Source of the DNA: an uncultured bacterium
GTDB taxonomy: Bacteria; Acidobacteriota; Thermoanaerobaculia; Multivoradales; J023
Assembly (NCBI GenBank): GCA_937948815.1
Contig: CALFAM010000293.1
Coordinates: 1-39,255, forward strand
Reading direction: 5' to 3'
Length of the DNA: 39,255 bases
Position 1 is the stretch's first letter; each line of letters begins with the position of its first letter. The translations under genes and the position numbers were made by a program. The notes beneath the pieces are model-generated. The model saw only the letters and a program-made list of their open reading frames with translations, had not been told where the DNA came from and did not search any database. Shown piece after piece: positions 1 through 7,445 of the stretch.

Positions 1-985
1 GTTCGCGCCAGTTCGAGGGCGATCACCAATACGCCTGCCGACACAGCTCTCCTCGGCACCGCACGCGCCATCGCCGCCCTCACTACAAAGATCGGCTTCG
101 GCTCCCTCACCGTCTCTCACGTCCCCGGCCTCCAATCCATGGGCCTCGGCGCCAGCGGCACTGCCCCCGCTGCCCTCACTGTCCTCCCAGCGTCGCTTCC
201 GCTACTCGAAAAGTGGCGCGTTCGCCGCTGAGGCAATCGAGCCTCAGAAGGACCCACGAACACAGTAAGATCCCGGCTGTCTCTCAATCGCCCGACTCGC
301 GCGGGTGGTCATTCGCCTGGGCGAGCTGAAGCAGGTGCCCCCAAACTGTAGTCGAGAATCTCTTCGCTGCCGACTCCTCCTACTTGCAGGATCTCTTCCG
401 GCGGGTCAATGAAGAAGGCCAAACGCTGATGCCTGTCATCTGCCCACACTGCGAGAGAACGTTCGACGTGCAACCACCAGGCTCGGTGGAATAGGATGCT
501 TCCGTTCATCGAAAACACCTCGGCGAATCCGTCACGCCACCGACCGGTACAACTCGCGCCGACCCTCGGTCAGTCGATCGCGCGCTGGACGCGTCGATTG
601 ATCAACAAAGGACGCGCCTTCCTCGTACATACCTATCGCGACCGTCTCATGCAGCGGTGAGCCAAACGATACGAGCAGCCACGGCCCAAACCGAAGAAGC
701 GACGCCCACATGAGCCCCGATGCCCAGCCTCAGGTAACATTAGCCTTGGTCAAGCGCTTCGCTCGGTCTCCACAACCCGGACTTCTCCCAAGAGGAACGT
801 TGCATGTTGTCTAGCCTGCGGCCGTCGCTTCAGCTCTAGGTCGTTGAGTCGCATGTTCGATTCATTGTCGCCGAGCAGGCGCCATTCAACACACAGCTGC
901 AGCCGTCGAGCTCAACGGTCGGCGTACGCGTTTCCTTCTTGCATCCGCAGCTGAGCTACCAGACGTTGTAAGCGTCCAGGATACG
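1..985. other. Gene-poor start of window
   Basis: No gene can be supported over this stretch. Frame 1 stays open on the plus strand from the window edge to a TGA at 229-231 (76 codons, Ala/Leu/Thr-rich, ending in a basic WRVRR). It could be the tail of a gene that starts outside the window, but it matches no family I recognise. A 21-codon reading at 429-494 starts MPVICPHCE and carries one CxxC pair, and an open stretch ends at 658-660; both are too short and too isolated to call. The base composition looks less GC-rich than the rest of the window, by eye. Confidence 0.4.
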
Positions 986-1285
986 ATGATCATGAAAGAC
1001 TTCATTCTTTTGATGCACTCTGACACAAAGCGAGAGGTAGAGTCAGCAGACTGGGAAGCGTACATTGCCACGCTCACGTCCTCTGGCTGTTTTCAAGGTG
1101 GAAGCACCATCGGCAGCGGCAAGTGCTTGAGAAAAGCAGGCCCTATTGGCCCTCTGCACGAGGTTCTTTGCGGCTTCATTCGAATCACTGCCAAGGACCT
1201 TGACGAGGCCAGCATCTATGTTCACGGCAATCCCGTTTTCGAAGCCGGTGGCACCGTCGAGCTCCGCGAGCTTCCTCGTTCGTAG
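986..1285 (+). CDS. YCII-related (YciI-like/DGPF) domain protein
   Basis: This is a 99-residue single-domain protein. It opens with a KDFILLMH strand, has a middle segment around GCFQGGSTIG, and ends with FIRITAKDLDEA followed by HGNPVFEAGGTVELREL. That order, a short beta strand, a central loop, a helix that accumulates positions, then a PVFEAGGTVELRE-type ending, is typical of the YCII/DGPF family of small ferredoxin-like alpha/beta proteins. Family members are often near ECF sigma factors or act as small dehydratase-like enzymes; no specific reaction can be assigned here. ATG codons at 986 and 992 both fit. AGGA at 978-981 lies 4 nt before the first and 10 nt before the second. The gene stands alone and looks less GC-rich than the large genes nearby, which could reflect transfer. 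Confidence 0.75.
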   Translation: MIMKDFILLMHSDTKREVESADWEAYIATLTSSGCFQGGSTIGSGKCLRKAGPIGPLHEVLCGFIRITAKDLDEASIYVHGNPVFEAGGTVELRELPRS

Positions 1286-1916
1286 CTTCTGTGCCCAGGT
1301 TGCACGAGACTGTAGGCGCTGCGCTACTGTTCTGCGGCACGTCGGGTTCAGAGCGATGGGAGGATTCCAGAGCTAGAGCTGTGTCCCTGGGTGTTCGGTG
1401 CCAGCCGCATGCGGGTAGCTTTAAAGGCCGTCAAATGCCCTGCCGCCGCAGCTTGCGATTCGTCTGACACCGAACCTTTTTCCGAGCAGATTCATGCGGT
1501 CGTAGATGACTGGCAAGCGCCTCGCGATCGACCGTCAACTGGGAGCACTGGTGTTCCCTGCATGCTTCTTCAACGGTGCCAGACGAGCCGGGAGCGAGCT
1601 CGCCACAGCAATCAGGTGGCGCGAGCGCGATCCCTTGCTGTTGGCGGGGGAACCCAATCATAACTCGAACCTGTGGGCGGCCCTTGGTAGGTTACCGCTA
1701 TTGCATGAGGACTGTGGTGAAGATGACGGCGGGTCGCTGCCCGGTTTGTTTCGTGTCGAGGCTTCGTGTTGGGTTGGTCCGTTCGACCGCGGTAGGTCAA
1801 GCAAGCCCACGTTCCGTGGAAGACCAGTTGGCAATGAGTTTGACCGCCGCGAGCGGTCAACGTAGGCTCCTCATCGCGAGAAGAACTGAGCGTACGGAAC
1901 AACGAGGCTCCTTACG
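1286..1916. other. Intergenic stretch with dyad sites near its right end
   Basis: Several open frames overlap here on both strands, but none has a recognisable domain, a convincing ribosome site or consistent codon use, so I see no gene. The last 140 bases hold two dyad sequences (see 1785-1860) and probably the promoter of the DUF5995 gene. Confidence 0.45.
1785..1860. promoter_or_regulatory. Two related dyads, candidate operator region
   Basis: At 1840-1860 TTGACCGC and GCGGTCAA form a perfect 8-bp inverted repeat around CGCGA. About 40 bp to the left, at 1785-1798, GACC and GGTC flank GCGGTA, and the GGTC arm reads on as GGTCAA. Both share the GACC/GGTC arms and both lie within 135 bp upstream of the gene at 1917. 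There is no T-run after the hairpin, so a protein-binding site fits better than a terminator. This is inference from position and symmetry only. Confidence 0.3.
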
Positions 1917-2702
1917 ATGACGCAACCGGCCCATACCATCGACGAGGTGATCGACCACCTGACACAGATCATCGACACGTCCAAGCAGGAGTCCTCCCGC
2001 CTCGGCTACTTCCCTGGGCTCTACCGTCGGGTAACGATTGAGGTCAAGCGTGGCATCGCCGACGGATTCTTCGAGGATGGGCCGCGAATGGAAAGGCTCG
2101 ACGTGATTTTCGCCAGCCGGTACCTGAGCGCCTACGAGGAATTCCGAGCCGGCGGCAACCCGACGGCATGCTGGGCATACGCATTCGAGGTGGCGGGACA
2201 GTGGTGGCCGATCGTGCTGCAGCACCTTCTGCTGGGCATGAACGCCCACATCAATCTCGACCTCGGGATTGCCGTGGCCCGGACCGTGCCAGCGGAGGAG
2301 TTGCCTGCCCTCAAGAACGACTTCGACAAGATCAACCAAGTCTTGGCGAGCCTCGTCGGTGACGTTCAGAAACAGCTGGCCGAGATCTGGCCCAAGCTAA
2401 GGTGGCTCAACAAGCATCTCGGGTCAGTAGAGGATGCCATCATCAACTTCAGCCTGGAAAAGGCGCGGGACCATGCCTGGTCGGTAGCCAATACGCTGGC
2501 CCCACTCCCGATCGAGGAGCAGGAGGAGGAAATCGTTCGGCTGGACCAAGAGGTGCGGGCCTTTGCCGAACTGATCCGCCACCCAGGCTTTGTGGGCGGC
2601 GTGGTCACGAAGCTGATCCGGCTCGGTGAGCGGGGTACGGTACCCGACATCATCGATATTCTGTCTGGGCCCACGGTAGAAGTGGGGGCGACCAGTCGAT
2701 AG
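1917..2702 (+). CDS. DUF5995 family protein
   Basis: This 261-residue soluble protein has no signal peptide. The signature stretch has GYFPGLYRRVT near residue 30, DGPRMERLDVIFASRYL near 55, and WWPIVLQHLLLGMNAHINLDLGIA near 95-120, which are the conserved blocks I associate with DUF5995. That family is mainly helical, and its conserved His and Asp residues (HLLLGMNAH, NLDLG) suggest a buried polar or metal site. No activity is established to my knowledge. The ATG at 1917 begins just before the conserved region, giving a normal family length. The gene stands alone between the dyads upstream and the convergent ADOP gene. Confidence 0.8.
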   Translation: MTQPAHTIDEVIDHLTQIIDTSKQESSRLGYFPGLYRRVTIEVKRGIADGFFEDGPRMERLDVIFASRYLSAYEEFRAGGNPTACWAYAFEVAGQWWPIVLQHLLLGMNAHINLDLGIAVARTVPAEELPALKNDFDKINQVLASLVGDVQKQLAEIWPKLRWLNKHLGSVEDAIINFSLEKARDHAWSVANTLAPLPIEEQEEEIVRLDQEVRAFAELIRHPGFVGGVVTKLIRLGERGTVPDIIDILSGPTVEVGATSR

Positions 2703-2835
2703 GTTTCGTGCAACAGCACCGGTACCCATTGAAGCAGGCCCGATTGAGGCAATCTCTGTCGCCGTACCCGGGATTCTGAGAGTCCATCAGGGCGACGTGC
2801 TGTGGCTGAGGTGCTGCTCTTGGCTACCGAGGAGC

Positions 2836-5547
2836 CTATGCATCCAGCATCTCGACGGGACGATCGCGCAGCGCATCGCGTCCTGGAATGATCGCTGCCA
2901 GCATAGCGGTCGTGGCCAAGGTGAGCACGATCGCGACATAGACCCACGGGTCGGCGGCGCCGACGCCGAAGAGCATGGCTCGGAGCGCGCGGGCGAGAAG
3001 GAAGCCGAGGCCCAGGCCAAGGCCCAGGCCAGCGCCCACCTGCCAGGCTGCCGTTCCGACCACGAGACGAAGAACCCGGTTCGGCAGGGCGCCAAGCGCG
3101 ATGCGGATGCCCAGCTCCTTCCGACGTTGCCGCACGGTAAAGGCCATGACGCCGTAGAGGCCGATGGCCGAGATCACGAGCGCCACGAAGCCAAAGGCGG
3201 TGAACAGCGAAGCGAAGAAGGCGAATGCCCAGGTCGAGTCGACGATTTCTTCTCGCAGTCCACGGACCCCGAAGAGCGGCGCTTGGGGGGCGAGCGCTTG
3301 CATTAGCGCATGGGCCTGCGGGATCAGTGTCGTCGGTGTGCCCGTCGTCGCGCGCAGCAAGAGTGTGGCGGACGAATAGGGCGCGACACCCCAGGAAATG
3401 TACATCTGCTCTCGGGGGCCTGACCGCATGCCAATGCCACCGTTGGATGAGCCGATGTAGGTATTCGAGACCACGCCGACCACCGTGAGCCAAGGCTCCT
3501 CGGGTGCCAGGCGAATTCGGCGCCCGAGCGGCTCCTCGCCGAGATGACGGCTGGCGAGGTAGTCGTTGACGATGACGACGGGCTCGGTTCCGAAGCGTGT
3601 CTCCGCCTCGGTGAAATCTCGGCCGGCCAGCAACGAGATGCCCATGACATCGAAGTAGTGATGGGCGACCGGTACCCCATCCGCCACGCGCTGGACGTCC
3701 TCCTGCGCGCCCTCGACCTCGAAGTCCCAGCCGAAGGTCGGTCCCGTACCCGGTGCGCTCCGCGCGAAGGAAGCGCTCGCCACCCCGGGCAAGGCTTCGG
3801 CGCGTTCCAGGAGTTGTGCGAAGAATCTTCCCCGGCGCTCGCCCGAGGGGAAATCGGAGACAGGGAGGTGAAAGCGGCCCGTGACCACCGCTTCAGCGGA
3901 GAATCCCGGGTCGAGCGTTCGGAGCTGCACCAAGCTCTTGGCGAGGAGACCCGATGCGATCAGCAATGCGCAGGACGTTGCGATCTGGGTCGTGACCAGG
4001 CACGCGCTGGCGCGACCGAGGCGGTTCGCGATACCGACACCGCCCCTGCCGAAAAGCGAGGCTTGCCGACGCGTGGCGTGGAGGGCGGGCAGCACGCTCG
4101 CGGCCACCGCGACCGCGGTCGTCACCACCATCGTGGCGAGCGCCGCTGGTATCTGCAGCTCCATGCGTGCCCAGTAGGGCAACGAGATGCTGCTGATCAG
4201 AAAGCGCTCGAAGGCCTGACAGCCTAAAGTGGCGAAGGCCAATCCCACGATGCTGCCGAGCATGGAGAGCAAGAATGCCTCGACAAGGAACTGACGCACG
4301 AGAAACCCACGGCTCGCGCCGAGCGCGAAGCGTGTGGCAGCATCTTGACGACGCGCCAGGGCGCGGGCCAGCAGAAGGTTGGCGACGTTCGTGCAGCCGA
4401 TCAGCAGAAGCCCAGCAGCAGCTGTCAGCATGACGAGCAACATGGACGTCAGGCCTTGGGGCACATGACGTTGCGAGAGCGGGAAGACACGGGCGCTCAG
4501 GGGCGGATGGAATCCCGGATTTTCGGCCGCGATACGTTCGGCAATCAGCCGCGCTTCTGCCCTGGCGGCATCGATGGCGACACCGCTGCGCAGCCGACCG
4601 AAGGCGTGAAAGCTTCGGCCGCTGCCGCGGTCACTGACCGGGAGATCGAAGTCCATCGGAATCCACAGGGCCTCGTCGACCGGGAAGCGAAAGCCTGGCG
4701 GCATGATCCCGAGGACCTGGAGCGGTCGGCCATCGATTCGAATCACCTGCCCGACGATGTTCGGACGGCCACCGTACCGCTGTTGCCACAGGTCGTGACC
4801 GAGGACCACATGTTGGATCGAGCTCCTAAAGTCCTCGCCCTGTCGAAACGTTCGGCCGAGGACCGGCGCCGCGTCGAGTAGGGCAAGCGCCCCAGCGGTC
4901 ACCACCCCGGCCTTCACACTTTGGGATCCACCGTCGTCATCCGCGACCACGACACGACGCTGGAAATAACCTTCCAGGTTTTCGAACGAGGTCTGACTGC
5001 TTCGAAAGTCGCGCAGGTCGAGCGCTTCGAAGTCGACACTGCCGGCTGCTCCCTGCGCCGTGGTCAGCTCGACGGCCATCAGTCGTCCGTCCCGTTCGGA
5101 AAGGGAAGGGCCTCGGACACCATTGACCGTGCTCAGCGACATGGCCGTCAGACCGACGGTCAAGGCGATGGTCGCCGTCGCAACCGTCGCGTGCATCGGC
5201 GCACGCCGAATCGATTGTGCTCCGTATCGAACCTGACGCCAGAGCATCGGTAGGGGCGCCTCTCTTTCCCGGGGACGGTATGACTGGATCGGCGAGTCGC
5301 GTCGATGCGTCCGCTCCTGAGCCAGTGGGGCTTCCCAGCGCAAGGTCAGTGCACTGACGAAGGTGTCCGCGAACGCACCAGCGCAGAATCGGAGAGATCG
5401 CAACCATCCACCGTTCCGGGCTTCGTGGGCCAATGCGAGCGCGAAAACGTCGACCATCTCGTCCGGGTCGCCGAGCCGGTGCATCGGGCAAAGGCGCAAT
5501 GCCTGTCGATAGAGCCAGCCCGCGAATGCCACCGCGCGGCCGCTCAC
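2836..5547 (-). CDS. ADOP-type ABC transporter permease (MacB/FtsX-like)
   Basis: This 903-residue protein matches the acidobacterial duplicated orphan permease (ADOP) architecture. A soluble prefix of about 100 residues (LYRQALRLCP, DPDEMVDVFA) precedes a first membrane segment near residue 115-135. A MacB-type periplasmic domain follows (LGRTFRQGEDF, VVLGHDLWQQRYGG). The first FtsX bundle lies near 360-500 (IGCTNVANLLLARA, RFALGASR), then comes a second periplasmic domain near 540-760, and the second FtsX bundle near 765-895 (AIGLYGVMAFTV, ELGIRIALGA). Family members work with a separately encoded ATPase in export or envelope functions; none is encoded next to it. The start is taken as the GTG at 5547, which overlaps the padR stop by four bases (GTGA). 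A longer reading would run through padR in the wrong frame and is low-complexity. Confidence 0.88.
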   Translation of the reverse strand: MSGRAVAFAGWLYRQALRLCPMHRLGDPDEMVDVFALALAHEARNGGWLRSLRFCAGAFADTFVSALTLRWEAPLAQERTHRRDSPIQSYRPREREAPLPMLWRQVRYGAQSIRRAPMHATVATATIALTVGLTAMSLSTVNGVRGPSLSERDGRLMAVELTTAQGAAGSVDFEALDLRDFRSSQTSFENLEGYFQRRVVVADDDGGSQSVKAGVVTAGALALLDAAPVLGRTFRQGEDFRSSIQHVVLGHDLWQQRYGGRPNIVGQVIRIDGRPLQVLGIMPPGFRFPVDEALWIPMDFDLPVSDRGSGRSFHAFGRLRSGVAIDAARAEARLIAERIAAENPGFHPPLSARVFPLSQRHVPQGLTSMLLVMLTAAAGLLLIGCTNVANLLLARALARRQDAATRFALGASRGFLVRQFLVEAFLLSMLGSIVGLAFATLGCQAFERFLISSISLPYWARMELQIPAALATMVVTTAVAVAASVLPALHATRRQASLFGRGGVGIANRLGRASACLVTTQIATSCALLIASGLLAKSLVQLRTLDPGFSAEAVVTGRFHLPVSDFPSGERRGRFFAQLLERAEALPGVASASFARSAPGTGPTFGWDFEVEGAQEDVQRVADGVPVAHHYFDVMGISLLAGRDFTEAETRFGTEPVVIVNDYLASRHLGEEPLGRRIRLAPEEPWLTVVGVVSNTYIGSSNGGIGMRSGPREQMYISWGVAPYSSATLLLRATTGTPTTLIPQAHALMQALAPQAPLFGVRGLREEIVDSTWAFAFFASLFTAFGFVALVISAIGLYGVMAFTVRQRRKELGIRIALGALPNRVLRLVVGTAAWQVGAGLGLGLGLGFLLARALRAMLFGVGAADPWVYVAIVLTLATTAMLAAIIPGRDALRDRPVEMLDA

Positions 5548-5891
5548 GAGTCGAATACCCGTTTGCGGAGCGCGATCTCGATCGTCTGTTGTTTGCGCCG
5601 CACCTCGGCCGCGAGGACCGCGCGCCCCTGCGGATTGAGCGCATAGAAGCGACGACGATCGCCGAGCTGCTCGGCCTTCGACAAGGCGTGCTCCTCGATC
5701 AGACCTGCTTCGAGCAGCGCGCGCAGCGCTCCGTAGAGTGACGTCGGCCACAGCCGCATGGACTGTCCGGTCTGCTCGAGCACCTCGGCCATGATGCCCT
5801 GACCGTGCTTGTGCCCGTCGGCCAGCGCCAGAAGAATCTGAAACCACTGGGGCTTGAGCCTTTGCTCGGACACGTTGTTGCCGGCTCGCAT
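5544..5891 (-). CDS. PadR family transcriptional regulator
   Basis: This 115-residue winged-helix regulator has the helices LKPQWFQILLALADGHKHGQGI, recognition-region residues SMRLWPTSLYGALRALLEAGLIEE, and the wing GDRRRFYALNPQGRAVL, which is the standard PadR N-terminal domain. It ends shortly after a C-terminal helix. In Acidobacteriota, PadR genes directly upstream of ADOP permeases are a recurrent pair, and here the two genes overlap by four bases, so co-translation is likely. A GAGGAG-type site lies about 8-12 bases before the ATG. The 100 bp upstream contain imperfect GTAC and GATAC dyads that could be its own operator. I infer that it controls the permease gene in response to an unknown ligand or stress. 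Confidence 0.88.
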   Translation of the reverse strand: MRAGNNVSEQRLKPQWFQILLALADGHKHGQGIMAEVLEQTGQSMRLWPTSLYGALRALLEAGLIEEHALSKAEQLGDRRRFYALNPQGRAVLAAEVRRKQQTIEIALRKRVFDS

Positions 5892-6018
5892 GCTGACGGT
5901 CTCCTCGGTGGATCTTCGTGAACGCGATCGCTACGGTACTCTCCGGTATCGCGAAGTATCAATCAGTATAACTGGGTACGGATGAGTACAGGCAGGGTTG
6001 CAATGGTTCGTGGCTGGC

Positions 6019-6074
6019 CCGGAGGCCCAGTACCGGAGGCCCAGTACCGGAGGCCCGAGACCGGGAGCCAATGC
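6019..6074. repeat. 14-bp tandem repeat, about four copies
   Basis: CCGGAGGCCCAGTA at 6019-6032 is repeated exactly at 6033-6046, with two degenerate copies at 6047-6060 and 6061-6074. The array lies in the 248-bp gap between the padR start and the end of the esterase gene, outside any gene. Slippage of a GC-rich unit is the simplest origin. Confidence 0.75.
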
Positions 6075-6139
6075 CGTAGGCCAATCTTCCTGCCTCGGAA
6101 CCGGGGCAAGGTGTCCAGAGGACGCGGAGGGGTCCGACG

Positions 6140-7261
6140 CTACGGACAGGTGGCGAAGGCTCGGGTGTCGGTGATGGCAGGGGCGGCTTGGCCTAAGGAA
6201 TTTTCGTAGATGGCCTCGGTGTCGGACTGAAGGTCGGTCACGGTGAGGCGGTATTCGAGGGTGGTGGCGGAGGAGGCGAAGACCCAGAAGTGGTCGGTGG
6301 ATGTGCAGCCGTCGAGGACTTTGACCATCATTTCCCAGTTGCTGGCGCGGAAGAACCAGAAGACGCCGGTGGTGTCGTCGCCGCCGGGAATGGCCATGCC
6401 GGGCCCCTGGCGGTCGCGGGGATCGCGCCAGGTGACTTCGGCGGCGAAGCGGCCGTCTCGTAGGCAGAGACGGGTGGCGGTGGGGAAGCAGGGACCGCCG
6501 AGCTGGTAGCGCTGAGCGAGGAGGAAGTCGAAGGCGTCGGGCAGGGTGGTCAAGGGGAAGGTGTTGTGGCCGTAGTCGGGCTGGCGTTCGAGCTGCCAGC
6601 CGACCTCGAGGCGGTCGAGCATGTCGGTCAGCGGTTCGACGATCTGCACGTTCGGATCGTCCTCGCCGTAGTAGAGGCGGACCGGCGGTGTGTAGGTATC
6701 GTCGCCCGTGCTCAGGACGGTGCGGAAGGGCGCCGACATCGAGAAGATCCCGGCGTAGCGCTGCGTGCCTGCCAGGCCGAGGACATAGGCGTAGGCCCCG
6801 CCGGACGAGTGGCCGGCGATCGAAATGCGCGCCGGGTCGAGCATGACTTCGGCAGCGAGCAGCTCGCGGAATTGGTCGACCGCCTGATCGTCCGCACCGA
6901 CGCCGAAGCCGAAGGGTGAGAGGGCGTTGGGCAGCAGCAGCACGACGCCGTGCGATTCGGCAATATGGGTCAGGAACGGGAACCAGACCTCCGGTGTCGC
7001 CCCGGAGCCGTGGAGAAAGATGATCGCTGGCAAGGGTTCACCAAGGGGCGCGGAATCGGGAACGTACCAGCGTGCATAGGTGCTCGCAGCCGGACCGGTT
7101 TCGGGGGCGAAGCGCTGCCAGGCGGCCGCGGACGCGCCGATCGCCGCAAACAGGTAGACAAGTGCGAACAGCACGACGAGCGCGGCGACGCGATGGTGAC
7201 GCGCGGCCGCCAGGGAAGCGGCCGAGTGGGAAGCGGCCGAATGGGAAGCAGAAGATCTCAT
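6140..7261 (-). CDS. Exported alpha/beta hydrolase (PHB depolymerase/esterase-like) with lineage-type C-terminal domain
   Basis: This is a 373-residue protein. A hydrophobic segment at residues 25-47 is a signal peptide or membrane anchor. The hydrolase core carries the oxyanion motif FLHGSG near 83-88, the nucleophile elbow GHSSGG with Ser152, an acid in YYGEDDPN (Asp201 or 202) and His232 in YGHNTFP. This order fits polyhydroxybutyrate-depolymerase/LpqC-type esterases. After residue 258 comes a separate domain (CLRDGRF, VTWRDPRD, FWFFRASNWEMMVKVLDGC, HFWVFASS) that I recall as a recurrent tail on secreted acidobacterial proteins; its function is unknown. The ATG at 7261 puts the start directly before the hydrophobic segment. 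A longer upstream reading is rejected because it overlaps the promoter region of the divergent kinase gene. Substrate is not predictable. Confidence 0.82.
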   Translation of the reverse strand: MRSSASHSAASHSAASLAAARHHRVAALVVLFALVYLFAAIGASAAAWQRFAPETGPAASTYARWYVPDSAPLGEPLPAIIFLHGSGATPEVWFPFLTHIAESHGVVLLLPNALSPFGFGVGADDQAVDQFRELLAAEVMLDPARISIAGHSSGGAYAYVLGLAGTQRYAGIFSMSAPFRTVLSTGDDTYTPPVRLYYGEDDPNVQIVEPLTDMLDRLEVGWQLERQPDYGHNTFPLTTLPDAFDFLLAQRYQLGGPCFPTATRLCLRDGRFAAEVTWRDPRDRQGPGMAIPGGDDTTGVFWFFRASNWEMMVKVLDGCTSTDHFWVFASSATTLEYRLTVTDLQSDTEAIYENSLGQAAPAITDTRAFATCP

Positions 7262-7445
7262 GGCGGCGATCCTTGACGTAGGGCTTCGAGCGGGCGGTCT
7301 AGGCTCGAGGAGACTGTACCAGCCACCCTGGGTGCCTCGCGGGGCGTCGTTGTATCCTGGGGGCTCGCAGGTCGAGAAACCAGGCGGCACCACAGATTCC
7401 GGCAACCGCCGGGATCGACACGGAGACGGGTTCGGGAGGCTGACG

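Noticed and set aside
309..518. 69-codon minus-strand frame near the start
   Set aside because: No domain, no convincing ribosome site and atypical composition; probably a chance frame.
660..1300. Possible integron attC-like site around the YCII gene (ATTCAAC at 887 and GTTGAGT at 843)
   Set aside because: The two core-like heptamers are in the wrong order and have no matching partner with a dyad between them at the usual distance, and no integrase is seen.
5548..5847. N-terminal extension of the ADOP permease by 100 codons
   Set aside because: It reads the padR gene in another frame and gives Arg/Ala/Ser-rich low-complexity sequence; the GTG at 5547 fits the family start.
7260..7445. N-terminal extension of the first kinase
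   Set aside because: The extension has no domain and overlaps the divergent hydrolase start; the good ribosome site GGGAGG is before 7446.
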